Shown here: positions 56,988-64,000 of the stretch, one piece after another
How positions within the stretch are numbered: position 1 is the first letter of the stretch
How the letters are laid out: every line of letters starts with the position of its first letter
DNA from: Streptomyces coeruleorubidus
GTDB lineage: Bacteria > Actinomycetota > Actinomycetes > Streptomycetales > Streptomycetaceae
Direction: 5' to 3'
Assembly (NCBI RefSeq): GCF_028885415.1
Contig: NZ_CP118527.1
Location: 2,356,001 to 2,420,000, forward strand
DNA length: 64,000 bases
Notes under the pieces: model-generated
What the model was told of the DNA's origin: nothing
Seen by the model: the letters and a program-made list of their open reading frames with translations, nothing else
Databases searched by the model: none
Made by a program: the position numbers and the translations under genes

Positions 56988-58034
56988 ATGACCAGCCTCT
57001 CCTACCCGCCCAAGCCGTCCCCCGGTGACCGCATCGCCGTGCTCTCGCCCTCCTCCGGCCTGCCGGGGCTCTTCCCGCTCCCCTACGAGCTGGGCCTGGA
57101 GCGGCTGCGCAAGGAGTACGGGCTGGAGCCGGTCGAGTATCCGGCGACCCGCAAGATGGGCTCCACGCCCCAGGAGCGGGCCGACGACATCCACGCGGCC
57201 TTCGCCGACCCGGACATCAAGGCGGTCATCGCGTCGATCGGCGGGGACGACCAGATCACCGTGCTGCCGCTGCTGGACCGGGAGTTGATCCGGGCCAACC
57301 CGAAGCCGTTCTTCGGGATCAGCGACAACACGAACCTGCTCGCCTACCTCCGCAACAGCGGCATCGTCTGCTTCCACGGCGGGAGCGTCATGTGCGAGCT
57401 GGGACGGCCCGGAGCCATGCACCCGCAGACCGCCGAGTCCCTGCGGGCGGCCCTGTTCACCTCCGGCCCGTACGAGCTGCGGCCCGCCGAGCGGTGGCGT
57501 GACATCGACCGGGACTGGGCGGACCCGGCGACCTTCGACGCGGAGCCGGAGACCCGGCCCGGGACCGGCTGGACCTGGGTCAACGCCGACCGGGTGGTCG
57601 AGGGCCGCAGTTGGGGCGGCTGCCTGGAGATCATCGGCTGGCTGCTGATGGCCGACCGCGAGATCGCACACGACCTGTCCGAGTACGACGCCGGCGTGCT
57701 GCTCCTGGAAACCTCGGAGGACATGCCGAGCGCCACGGAGGTCTTCTGCACCCTGCGCAACATGGGCGAACGCGGGCTGCTCCAGCGCTTTCCAGCCCTC
57801 CTCATGGGCCGCCCGAAGACCTGGTCCTTCGAGCGGCCCAACAGCCCGGAGGAGGCCGCTCGTCACGCGTCCGACCAGCGTGAGGCCGTCCTGAGCGCCA
57901 TGCGGACCTACGCCCCCGAAACCACGATCGTCTTCGACGTGGACTTCGGGCACACCGACCCGCAGCTGGTGATCCCGTACGGGGGCACCGTGCGCGTGGA
58001 CGGACCGGCCCGGCGCATCACGGTCACGTACTGA
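56988..58034 (+). CDS. LD-carboxypeptidase-type S66 peptidase
   Basis: This 348-residue S66-family protein (LdcA/MccF-like) opens '[20 protein letters not shown]'. It has the nucleophile region '[20 protein letters not shown]' (Ser) preceded by '[11 protein letters not shown]', and '[12 protein letters not shown]' plus '[11 protein letters not shown]' supply the Glu, with His in '[17 protein letters not shown]'. The family trims peptidoglycan stem peptides or inactivates peptide-nucleotide antibiotics such as microcin C; which role applies here is open. TAACCT at 56976-56981 lies 6 bp before the ATG, so the mRNA may be leaderless. No signal peptide. Confidence 0.9.
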   Translation: MTSLSYPPKPSPGDRIAVLSPSSGLPGLFPLPYELGLERLRKEYGLEPVEYPATRKMGSTPQERADDIHAAFADPDIKAVIASIGGDDQITVLPLLDRELIRANPKPFFGISDNTNLLAYLRNSGIVCFHGGSVMCELGRPGAMHPQTAESLRAALFTSGPYELRPAERWRDIDRDWADPATFDAEPETRPGTGWTWVNADRVVEGRSWGGCLEIIGWLLMADREIAHDLSEYDAGVLLLETSEDMPSATEVFCTLRNMGERGLLQRFPALLMGRPKTWSFERPNSPEEAARHASDQREAVLSAMRTYAPETTIVFDVDFGHTDPQLVIPYGGTVRVDGPARRITVTY

Positions 58035-58095
58035 GTGCCCCGGGACCCTCCACGCGCCCCCGTAACCCGCCGTCACCGTGGGTAGTTGACGCGGC

Positions 58096-59403
58096 ATGCA
58101 CGACGTACGCGCCATAAGGGCCCCGTCCATGCCGCGCCTGGCGGCAGCCTCGCTCGCCGGCACGGCCATCGAGTTCTACGACTTCTTCGTCTACGGCACC
58201 GCGGCGGCCCTGATCCTGGGGCCGTTGTTCTTCCCGACCTTCTCGCCGGTGGCGGGGACGCTGGCCGCCTTCGCCACGTTCGGCGTGGGCTTCATCGCGC
58301 GGCCGCTGGGTTCGGTGCTGTTCGGGCACATCGGGGACCGGCGGGGGCGGCGGCCCGTCCTCGTCGCCTCCCTGCTGCTGACCGGTGTCTCCACGGTCGC
58401 GGTCGGCTGCGTGCCGACGTACGAGACGATCGGCGTGGCCGCTCCCCTGCTGCTCCTGGTGCTGCGTTTCCTCCAAGGACTGGGGCTCGGCGGGGAGTGG
58501 GGCGGGGCGGTGCTGCTGACGGTGGAGCACGCGCCCGCCGGGCGGCGCGGGCTGTGGTCGAGCTTCCCGCAGGTCGGGCCCGCGCTGGGGTTCCTGCTCG
58601 CCAACGGTGTCGTGCTGGGGCTGTCGGCGACGCTGTCCGAGGCGCAGTTCGCCTCGTGGGGGTGGCGGGTGCCGTTCTGGGCGGCGGGGGTGCTGGCCGT
58701 GGTGGGGCTGTGGCTGCGTTCCTCGCTCGCCGAGAGCCCGAGTTTCCTCAAGATCGACGACCACGCGCGCGTGCCGCTCGTCGAGGTCCTGCGCGACCAC
58801 TGGCGCCTCCTGCTGCTGACCGGCGGGGCGCTCGCGATCGGCTACGCGATCTTCTACGCCGTGACGACCTGGTCGCTCGCCTACGGCACGGAACGGCTCG
58901 GGGTGAGCCGCAGCGTCATGCTGACCTGCATCATGGCCGCGGTGGTCGTGAAGGGGGCGCTCACGCCGCTGATGGCGCTGCTCGGTGACCGCTACGGCCG
59001 GCGCCCGCTGTGCCTGGCCGGGTGCGCGGTCGCCGCCCTGTGGATGTTCCCTATGGTCGCGCTCCTCGCCACCGGCGCGCCGCTGCCGATGTTCCTCGGC
59101 TTCCTCGGGGCGATGCTCGCGTTCATCACGATGTTCGCCGTGATCGCCGCGTATCTGCCGGAGCTGTACCAGCCGCGGGTGCGCTGCACGGGCGCTGCGG
59201 TCGGTTACAACCTCGGCGGGGTCCTCGGGGGCGCGCTCACGCCGATCGTGGCGACGGCGCTGGCCGAGCAGGGCGGGCGGGTGCCCTGGGGCGTGGCCGC
59301 GTATCTGACGGCGATCGCGCTGTTCAGTCTGGGGTGCTTCGCGCTGCTGCCCGAGACACGTCCGGTGCCGGTGGCGGCGGCTGCGGAGCCTGCTTCGGGG
59401 TGA
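58096..59403 (+). CDS. MFS transporter, metabolite:H+ symporter (MHS) family
   Basis: This 435-residue symporter of the shikimate/proline-betaine/citrate group has about 12 helices. It shows the typical N-terminal 'GTAIEFYDFFVYGTAAALIL', the loop motif 'LFGHIGDRRGRRPVLVASLL', 'FLQGLGLGGEWGGAVLLTVE', 'LGDRYGRRPLCLAGCA' and 'FITMFAVIAAYLPELYQPRV'. It probably takes up an organic acid or osmolyte with protons. The ATG at 58096 is 62 bp after the LD-carboxypeptidase gene and may be cotranscribed. A tandem repeat array follows the stop. Confidence 0.93.
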   Translation: MHDVRAIRAPSMPRLAAASLAGTAIEFYDFFVYGTAAALILGPLFFPTFSPVAGTLAAFATFGVGFIARPLGSVLFGHIGDRRGRRPVLVASLLLTGVSTVAVGCVPTYETIGVAAPLLLLVLRFLQGLGLGGEWGGAVLLTVEHAPAGRRGLWSSFPQVGPALGFLLANGVVLGLSATLSEAQFASWGWRVPFWAAGVLAVVGLWLRSSLAESPSFLKIDDHARVPLVEVLRDHWRLLLLTGGALAIGYAIFYAVTTWSLAYGTERLGVSRSVMLTCIMAAVVVKGALTPLMALLGDRYGRRPLCLAGCAVAALWMFPMVALLATGAPLPMFLGFLGAMLAFITMFAVIAAYLPELYQPRVRCTGAAVGYNLGGVLGGALTPIVATALAEQGGRVPWGVAAYLTAIALFSLGCFALLPETRPVPVAAAAEPASG

Positions 59404-59410
59404 CCACTTG

Positions 59411-59504
59411 GTGGTGGTGCGCGTAAACGGGTGGTGGTGCACAAGCGAGTTGTGGTGCGTAAGCGGGTGGTGGTGCATAAGCGGGTGGTGGAGCGCGTAA
59501 ACGC
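59411..59504. repeat. Five-unit tandem repeat (18-20 bp) after MFS gene
   Basis: Units at 59411-59430 (20), 59431-59448 (18), 59449-59466 (18), 59467-59484 (18) and 59485-59504 (20) share GTGGTGGTGC followed by a [A/G]TAAGCG or GTAAACG ending. The outer units carry GTAAACG and the inner ones TAAGCG. Not a CRISPR: there are no spacers. Confidence 0.85.
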
Positions 59505-59638
59505 TTGGGCCGTGATCACCTCGCCGTGCCGGGTGATCGGCAGGAAGTAGTCCCGGGGCCGCACGGTCTGCGTGGCGACGAACAGTCCGTACAGGACCGC
59601 GCGTGCCGCGGGGCTACGCGAGTACATGTGCTACGGAG

Positions 59639-59941
59639 CTATGCGAGTTCGCGTTGGTCCAAGAGGTCGCAGTTGGTGTACACCCTCTCGCCGATGCACA
59701 GCGCGTCCAGGTGCTCCGCCAACCTGCTGGTCTCGGGGTCGTTGCTGTTACGCATGGCCTCCTCGTAGGAATCGAACTCGATCAGCGCCAGATAGCGGCG
59801 CGGATTGTCGCGGTCCTTCAGGAGCATGCGTTGCCTGGGGCCGCCCGGCCGGCCGGCGACGCGCCTCCCCGCCTCCTCGAGCACCCGCTCCATCTCGTCC
59901 AAGCGCTCGGTCTCGAAGTCGATGATCTGTACGAACTTCAT
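59639..59941 (-). CDS. Small ABM-like alpha/beta-barrel protein
   Basis: This 100-residue protein begins 'MKFVQIIDFETERLDEMERV' and has 'RYLALIEFDSYEEAMRNSND' and 'LAEHLDALCIGERVYTNCDL', a pattern suggesting a ferredoxin-like dimeric alpha/beta barrel (antibiotic_biosyn_monooxygenase/EthD-like). No catalytic residues can be assigned. The ATG at 59941 has GGAGGTGCC upstream. It lies between the MFS repeat array and the terC terminator, on the minus strand. Function unknown; several relatives are annotated only as conserved streptomycete proteins, from memory. Confidence 0.8.
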   Translation of the reverse strand: MKFVQIIDFETERLDEMERVLEEAGRRVAGRPGGPRQRMLLKDRDNPRRYLALIEFDSYEEAMRNSNDPETSRLAEHLDALCIGERVYTNCDLLDQRELA

Positions 59942-60000
59942 GGCACCTCCAGCCGGCCACGGCGTCCCCGGGCCGGGGAACGCGCTCAAGAACAAGCAAG

Positions 60001-60045
60001 CACCGGGACCGGCGATCGGCAATTCGCCGACCACCGGTCCCGGTG
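60001..60045 (-). terminator. Terminator of terC
   Basis: CACCGGGACCGG (60001-60012) pairs perfectly with CCGGTCCCGGTG (60034-60045); an inner TCGGC/GCCGA stem adds to it. It lies 25 bp beyond the terC stop. Confidence 0.88.
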
Positions 60046-60069
60046 AGGTTGCTCCTACGTCCGACGTGG

Positions 60070-61071
60070 TCAGACGTCGATGCTGTCCTTCGGAGCGCCT
60101 TCGCTCTGCGCCTGTGCCGCCTCGGCCGCCGCTTGCTTCTTCGAAGCGCGCAGGCTGGTGATCGTGGTGACGATCAGGACGGCGCAGATCACGCCGAGCG
60201 AGACCGGAATGCTGATCTCGGGCACGTGCACCCCGGACTCGTGCAGCGCGTGCAGCACCAGCTTCACGCCGATGAAGCCGAGGATGATCGACAGGCCGTA
60301 GCTGAGGTGGACCAGCCTCTTCAGCAGACCGCCGATGAGGAAGTACAGCTGGCGCAGACCCATCAGGGCGAACGCGTTGGCTGTGAAGACGATGTACGGG
60401 TCCTGCGTCAGGCCGAAGATCGCGGGGATGGAGTCGAGCGCGAACAGCACGTCCGTAGAGCCGATCGCGAGCATCACGACCAGCATCGGGGTCATGACCC
60501 GCTTGCCGTTCTCCTGGATCCACAGCTTGGTGCCGTGGTAGCGGTCGGCCACACCGAAGCGGCGCTCGGCGGCCTTGAGCAGCTTGTTCTCCTCGAACTC
60601 CTCGTCCTCCTCTTCCGCCCTGGCCTCCTGGATGAGCTTCCAGGCGGTCCAGATCAGGAAGGCGCCGAAGAGGTAGAAGACCCACGAGAAGCTGGCGAGG
60701 ATCGCTGCGCCCGCGGCGATGAAGATGGCCCGCAGGACCAGGGCTATGAGGACGCCGATCAGGAGTACCCGCTGCTGGTACTGCGAGGGCACCGCGAACT
60801 TCGCCATGATCAGGACGAAGACGAAGAGGTTGTCGACGCTGAGTGACTTCTCGGTGATGAAGCCGGCGAAGAACTCGCCGGCGGGCTGGCCGCCGCCGAA
60901 CATGAGCAGGCCGAGCCCGAAGAGCGCGGCCAGGACGATCCAGACGACCGTCCAGATCCCGGCTTCCTTGATCGATACGTCGTGCGGCTTGCGGCCGATG
61001 AAGAAGTCGACCGCAATCAGGGCGGCGAGCCCCACGATCGTCAGGACCCATAGGGTCACGGAAACATCCAC
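60070..61071 (-). CDS. terC: TerC-family membrane protein (probable manganese-related exporter)
   Basis: This 333-residue membrane protein has about nine helices, starting 'VSVTLWVLTIVGLAALIAVD' and containing 'GFITEKSLSVDNLFVFVLIM' and 'TPMLVVMLAIGSTDVLFALD'. The two copies of acidic 'LSVDNLF' and 'GSTDVLFALDSIPAIFG' are TerC hallmarks. A cytosolic acidic loop ('EARAEEEDEEFEENKLLKAA') joins the halves. Relatives are tied to tellurite stress, and some to Mn2+ export or metalation of secreted proteins. A yybP-ykoY-type leader lies upstream, arguing for manganese control. GTG 61071 has GGAGG. Confidence 0.94.
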   Translation of the reverse strand: MDVSVTLWVLTIVGLAALIAVDFFIGRKPHDVSIKEAGIWTVVWIVLAALFGLGLLMFGGGQPAGEFFAGFITEKSLSVDNLFVFVLIMAKFAVPSQYQQRVLLIGVLIALVLRAIFIAAGAAILASFSWVFYLFGAFLIWTAWKLIQEARAEEEDEEFEENKLLKAAERRFGVADRYHGTKLWIQENGKRVMTPMLVVMLAIGSTDVLFALDSIPAIFGLTQDPYIVFTANAFALMGLRQLYFLIGGLLKRLVHLSYGLSIILGFIGVKLVLHALHESGVHVPEISIPVSLGVICAVLIVTTITSLRASKKQAAAEAAQAQSEGAPKDSIDV

Positions 61072-61114
61072 TGCGCCTCCGGCAGTCGTAACGGCAAATG
61101 TCAGCGTCGTCGCT

Positions 61115-61216
61115 GCCGGAGGTCTCTTCCACCCAAGGATGGGCCGACGCCCCGGGATCTGGCCTGATCCGTATTGACGGGTACGCCGCAGCAGACAGGG
61201 AGTACTCCCCTCCGTG
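61115..61216 (-). ncRNA. yybP-ykoY-type (manganese) riboswitch in the terC leader
   Basis: Read on the minus strand, the leader opens with GGGGAGTACTCCC near 61210, carries GTCAATACGG in the middle and ends with GGTGGAAGAGACCTCCGG near 61115. The characteristic 5' GGGGAGTA, the internal GTCAATAC and the 3' (G)GCAAGACCT-like box of the family are thus present in order and spacing. The family senses Mn2+ and commonly controls transporters such as TerC. It ends about 44 nt before the GTG, so control of translation or early termination is possible. Confidence 0.85.
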
Positions 61217-61222
61217 CCGATA

Positions 61223-61251
61223 ACAGTACCGCAATCACCAAGAAAAGGTAA
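61223..61251 (-). promoter_or_regulatory. Promoter of the terC riboswitch transcript
   Basis: TTACCT (61251-61246), 17 bp and TACTGT (61228-61223) predict a start near 61216, just before the first riboswitch stem. Confidence 0.6.
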
Positions 61252-61294
61252 AGCGCTTGGCAAAAGAAAGGCCAAGTCCCCAGGTCAGACAGCT

Positions 61295-63313
61295 TTACAC
61301 GTACTTGGTGCGGGCGGCCGCGACCTGGGTGAGCACCTGCTGGAGGACCTGGCTGCCCGGCGGCACGAGCGAGGGCTCGTACGTCCAGGCATGACCGACC
61401 CACGGGTCGGCGAGATGATCGTCGGGCACCGGTGTCAGTCGCAGCAGCGAACGCCACAGCGGGTCGAGCAAAGGCCCGTACCCGGCGGACTCCTCACGGT
61501 CGGCCACCATCATCAGATGGACGCCGAAGGCCGGACCCTCGTCGGCGAGGTAGCGCAGCTGGTTCACGGCCCGGTCGTCGAAGCCGTGCGGGAAGTCGTT
61601 GACGATCAGCAGTTGCTGTGAGGTGTCGAAGCCGGGCGGGAGCGAATCGGCGGCCCCTCCGCGCACCGCCATCTGCACCAGATCGACCCGCTGGGTGAGC
61701 CGGGCCAGCACGTCCGCCACCCCTGCGGCGCCGAGCGCGGGCGGGGCCGCGAGTACACCGGTCTGCACGAGGGGTGCGAGCGGCTGCGCGCCCGAGCCGG
61801 CCGGGTCGATGACGTGGACGGTGAACTCCCCCGCCGGGTAGACGGCGAGCAGCCGCGCCGCGTGCGCGACCGCCGTCTCCATGGCGAGACGCCCCAGGGC
61901 GTGCGAGTCCGCGAACGAACCGTCGGACGATCCGGTCCGGCCGCTGTCGATCCACAGGCCGCGCTCCAGCGGCAGCCGGACCAGCATCGGGATGCGGAGC
62001 CGGTCGGCCTCGGGGAGATGGAGGTCGCCCAGGCGCAGGGCCATGGGGATCTCCATCGGTACCCGGTAGGCGTGCCAGACGGGGCTGTCCCAGCGGGCGT
62101 ACGCCGGCGGGAGGGCCGGTTCGACGACCTCGGCCTCGGCCGCGAGCTGGGCCAGGTCCCGGTCGAGGGCCTCGCCGGCCTGGGCGACGAGCTGGGCGTG
62201 CCGGGCGCGGGCCGCCTCGCGGGCGGCGTCGCCCTGGCCGCCGATCCGGCTGCGCGGGTCGGACAGGACCTGTTCGAGCTCCTTGTCCATGCGGGACTCG
62301 GCGAAGTCGACGGCGCTGCGGTAGGCGGCGGCGGTGCGGGCCAGGTCCTCGAACATGCCCCACACCTGGTTGTAGAGCCGCTCGTCCATGGACCAGCCGG
62401 TCGCGTCGCCCGCGACGGGCTGGGCGGGCTGCCCGGGTGCGGCGGGGGGTGCGGTGGGCGGCGGCGGGGGCGGAGCGGCGTTCCGGCGGCGTGGGTGGCT
62501 GTAGTCGATCGGGCCGCCCGCGGTGGGCGTGGACGACTGGGTGACGGCGTCGGGGTCCAGCGCCAGGCCGGGATACGACGGCGTCTGCGGCGCGGGCTGC
62601 CCCGGCCCGCCGGGCGTCTGACCGCCGTACGGCGACATCGGTGGTGCCTGGCCCGGCTGGGGCGCGGTGCCGCCCTGGTCCGGGCCGAGGGCCGGGGCCG
62701 TGGCCTGCCGGGAGCGGTCGCCGTCCGCCGTGCGCGGCGGGGGCACCTGCACCGAGCGGGCCAGTCCCTGGGCCACGGCGTCGTCGATGCCGGCGGCGAG
62801 CTGGTGGGCTTCGGGCAGGCCTTGGTCAGTGAGGAGTTCGGCGAGGCCGCCCGCGTAGCCCTGGCCGACGGCGCGCACCTTCCAGGCGCCCTGCCGGCGG
62901 TAGAGCTCCAGGGCGACGACCGCCGACTCGGCCTCCAGGCCGGTGATGGTGTAGCTGGCGATCTCGGCGCCGTCGAGGCCGGTGATGGCGACGAACGGGG
63001 CGGCCACGGCGCCGAAACGGACCGGGCCCGCGCCGCCGGCGGGCAGGGCGAGCAGCACGCCGACACGGTGGACGGCCTCCGGCACGGCGTCCAGATCGAC
63101 GGCGAGGCGATGGTCGGCGGCGGCCTGCCGGGAGACCTCGAGACCCGGCTGGGTGGGCGCGCCCGGGTGGGCGACCCACTCCACGCCGCGGATCCGGCCG
63201 CTTTCGTCACTGAGCGCGGCCGCGGCCACGATCGGCGTGCCGGCCGAGACCCGGATCTCGAGGCGGACCTGGGAGAGCGGGTGGTTCTGCCCCCGCACCA
63301 GCTCGGCCGTCAT
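61295..63313 (-). CDS. TerD-domain protein fused to FtsK-like domain
   Basis: The protein has 672 residues. An N-terminal TerD fold spans ~1-170 ('LVRGQNHPLSQVRLEIRVSA', 'VVALELYRRQGAWKVRAVGQ'). A Pro/Gly/Gln-rich linker runs ~190-305. The C-terminal ~310-672 part has a helical stretch and then a domain like an FtsK/HerA ATPase ('LLIVNDFPHGFDDRAVNQLR', 'FGVHLMMVADREESAGYGPL'). No Walker A (GxxxxGKT/S) is seen, and the Walker B-like site reads LLIVND, so it is probably a non-hydrolysing relative. It follows terD by 75 bp and precedes terC. Ter-system multi-domain proteins are thought to act in membrane-linked stress responses. Confidence 0.82.
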   Translation of the reverse strand: MTAELVRGQNHPLSQVRLEIRVSAGTPIVAAAALSDESGRIRGVEWVAHPGAPTQPGLEVSRQAAADHRLAVDLDAVPEAVHRVGVLLALPAGGAGPVRFGAVAAPFVAITGLDGAEIASYTITGLEAESAVVALELYRRQGAWKVRAVGQGYAGGLAELLTDQGLPEAHQLAAGIDDAVAQGLARSVQVPPPRTADGDRSRQATAPALGPDQGGTAPQPGQAPPMSPYGGQTPGGPGQPAPQTPSYPGLALDPDAVTQSSTPTAGGPIDYSHPRRRNAAPPPPPPTAPPAAPGQPAQPVAGDATGWSMDERLYNQVWGMFEDLARTAAAYRSAVDFAESRMDKELEQVLSDPRSRIGGQGDAAREAARARHAQLVAQAGEALDRDLAQLAAEAEVVEPALPPAYARWDSPVWHAYRVPMEIPMALRLGDLHLPEADRLRIPMLVRLPLERGLWIDSGRTGSSDGSFADSHALGRLAMETAVAHAARLLAVYPAGEFTVHVIDPAGSGAQPLAPLVQTGVLAAPPALGAAGVADVLARLTQRVDLVQMAVRGGAADSLPPGFDTSQQLLIVNDFPHGFDDRAVNQLRYLADEGPAFGVHLMMVADREESAGYGPLLDPLWRSLLRLTPVPDDHLADPWVGHAWTYEPSLVPPGSQVLQQVLTQVAAARTKYV

Positions 63314-63388
63314 CGCCTTCTCCCCCTGTGTCGTTGTGTGGTGTCGTGTGGCGCTCGCCGGCCCGGCCCGGCCGGTTGCCCCGGGGCC

Positions 63389-63967
63389 TCAGAGGACGGG
63401 CAGGATCGCCGGCATCAGGTCCTGGAAGGTACGGCCGTTGGCCGGGTTGCCGAGGGCCGTCAGCGTCCAGCCCGGGCCCGAGCGGTGCACCTTGGCCATG
63501 ATCTGGGCCGTGTACTGGCCGCCGCCGGCCAGCGTGTAGCGGGCGAGCTCCTGGCCGTTGGTCTCGTCGACCAGGCGGCAGAACGCGTTCTGCACCTCCT
63601 GGAACGTCTGGCCCGTGAAGGAGTTCACGGTGAAGACGATCTGGTCGATGTGGACCGGGACGCGCGACAGGTCGACGAGGATCGCCTCGTCGTCGCCGCC
63701 CTGACCGACACCGCCGACGAGGTTGTCACCGGTGTGGCGCACCGAGCCGTCGTCGCTCACCAGGTGGCGGAAGAAGACGACGTCGACCGGCTGCTTGTCG
63801 GCGAACAGAACGGCCGAGGCGTCGAGGTCGACCTCCCGCGTACGCGAGCCGAACAGGCCGCGCCGGGGAGCCGCCTGCCAGCCGAGACCCATGCGCACCG
63901 CGGTCAGGCTGCCGCCGTCGTTCTTCTGCAGACTGATGGCCTGACCCTTGGTCATGTTGACGGTCAC
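63389..63967 (-). CDS. terD: TerD-family stress protein
   Basis: This 192-residue TerD-family calcium-binding-type protein begins 'MTVNMTKGQAISLQKNDGGS'. It has 'VRMGLGWQAAPRRGLFGSRT', 'VDLDASAVLFADKQPVDVVF', 'GQGGDDEAILVDLSRVPVHI' and 'NPANGRTFQDLMPAILPVL'. The acidic 'GDNLVGG' and 'GDDEAI' loops match the metal site. GTG 63967 follows GAGAGGGG. It is first of terD and terD-FtsK-like on the minus strand; terC with its own riboswitch promoter follows. Function in tellurite or membrane stress is by family. Confidence 0.95.
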   Translation of the reverse strand: MTVNMTKGQAISLQKNDGGSLTAVRMGLGWQAAPRRGLFGSRTREVDLDASAVLFADKQPVDVVFFRHLVSDDGSVRHTGDNLVGGVGQGGDDEAILVDLSRVPVHIDQIVFTVNSFTGQTFQEVQNAFCRLVDETNGQELARYTLAGGGQYTAQIMAKVHRSGPGWTLTALGNPANGRTFQDLMPAILPVL

Positions 63968-64000
63968 GCGCTGATCCCCTCTCGGACGTCCCCTGTTGCC

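Noticed and set aside
59411..59504. CRISPR array
   Set aside because: Units are contiguous with no unique spacers, and no cas genes are visible.

Overview
The window looks like the chromosomal core of a Streptomyces species. It has very high GC with strong third-position GC bias, many GTG starts, WhiA, RbpA, a mycothiol-type maleylpyruvate isomerase homologue, and no visible phage, IS, CRISPR, tRNA or rRNA features. Most of it is one long housekeeping neighbourhood. From memory, its gene content parallels the M. tuberculosis Rv1420-Rv1466 stretch: uvrC, rapZ, yvcK, whiA, gap, pgk, tpiA, secG, pgl, opcA, zwf, tal, tkt, ctaB, ctaA, an ABC exporter and the suf operon.

Layout. Positions 1-2711 hold the start of a suf operon on the minus strand (sufR-sufB-sufD, cut by the window edge), for Fe-S cluster assembly. 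Positions 2873-9099 hold an AAC(3)-type acetyltransferase, an ABC-2 exporter pair, heme A synthase ctaA, an amidohydrolase, a small conserved protein and heme O synthase ctaB. Positions 9453-16118 are the pentose phosphate operon tkt-tal-zwf-opcA-pgl. Positions 16255-26784 look like an accessory block set into the central-metabolism cluster. It has an alpha-glucoside/maltose-type ABC importer with a GH13 glucosidase, a second solute-binding protein, a PadR regulator and an FtsX-type ABC exporter. Two copies of one palindromic operator tie parts of this block together. Positions 26805-35004 return to the core: a membrane protein, pgi, an MFS exporter, rbpA, secG, tpiA, pgk and gap.

Positions 35261-38212 encode a large secreted zinc carboxypeptidase. 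Positions 38364-43457 are the overlapping uvrC-rapZ-yvcK-whiA operon. Positions 43710-48825 carry small and regulatory genes, including a LacI-family regulator plus sugar kinase pair preceded by a 28-bp perfect palindrome. Then come uvrA, a mycothiol-type isomerase and metallo-hydrolase pair, a polar amino acid ABC importer, aroQ, an LD-carboxypeptidase, an MFS symporter, terC behind a yybP-ykoY (manganese) riboswitch, and two TerD-family genes, one fused to a degenerate FtsK-like domain.

The most notable signals are: the leaderless sufR start whose promoter -10 region lies inside a CAAC-N6-GTTG operator; the shared PadR-linked operator; the sugar permease with a large Cna-B-like extracytoplasmic insertion; the TerD-FtsK-like fusion; the terC riboswitch; the lysine/alanine-rich tail on UvrA; and several short tandem repeats at operon boundaries. 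No clearly new defence or biosynthetic system was found. Gene identities rest on reading translated sequences, with no database search.
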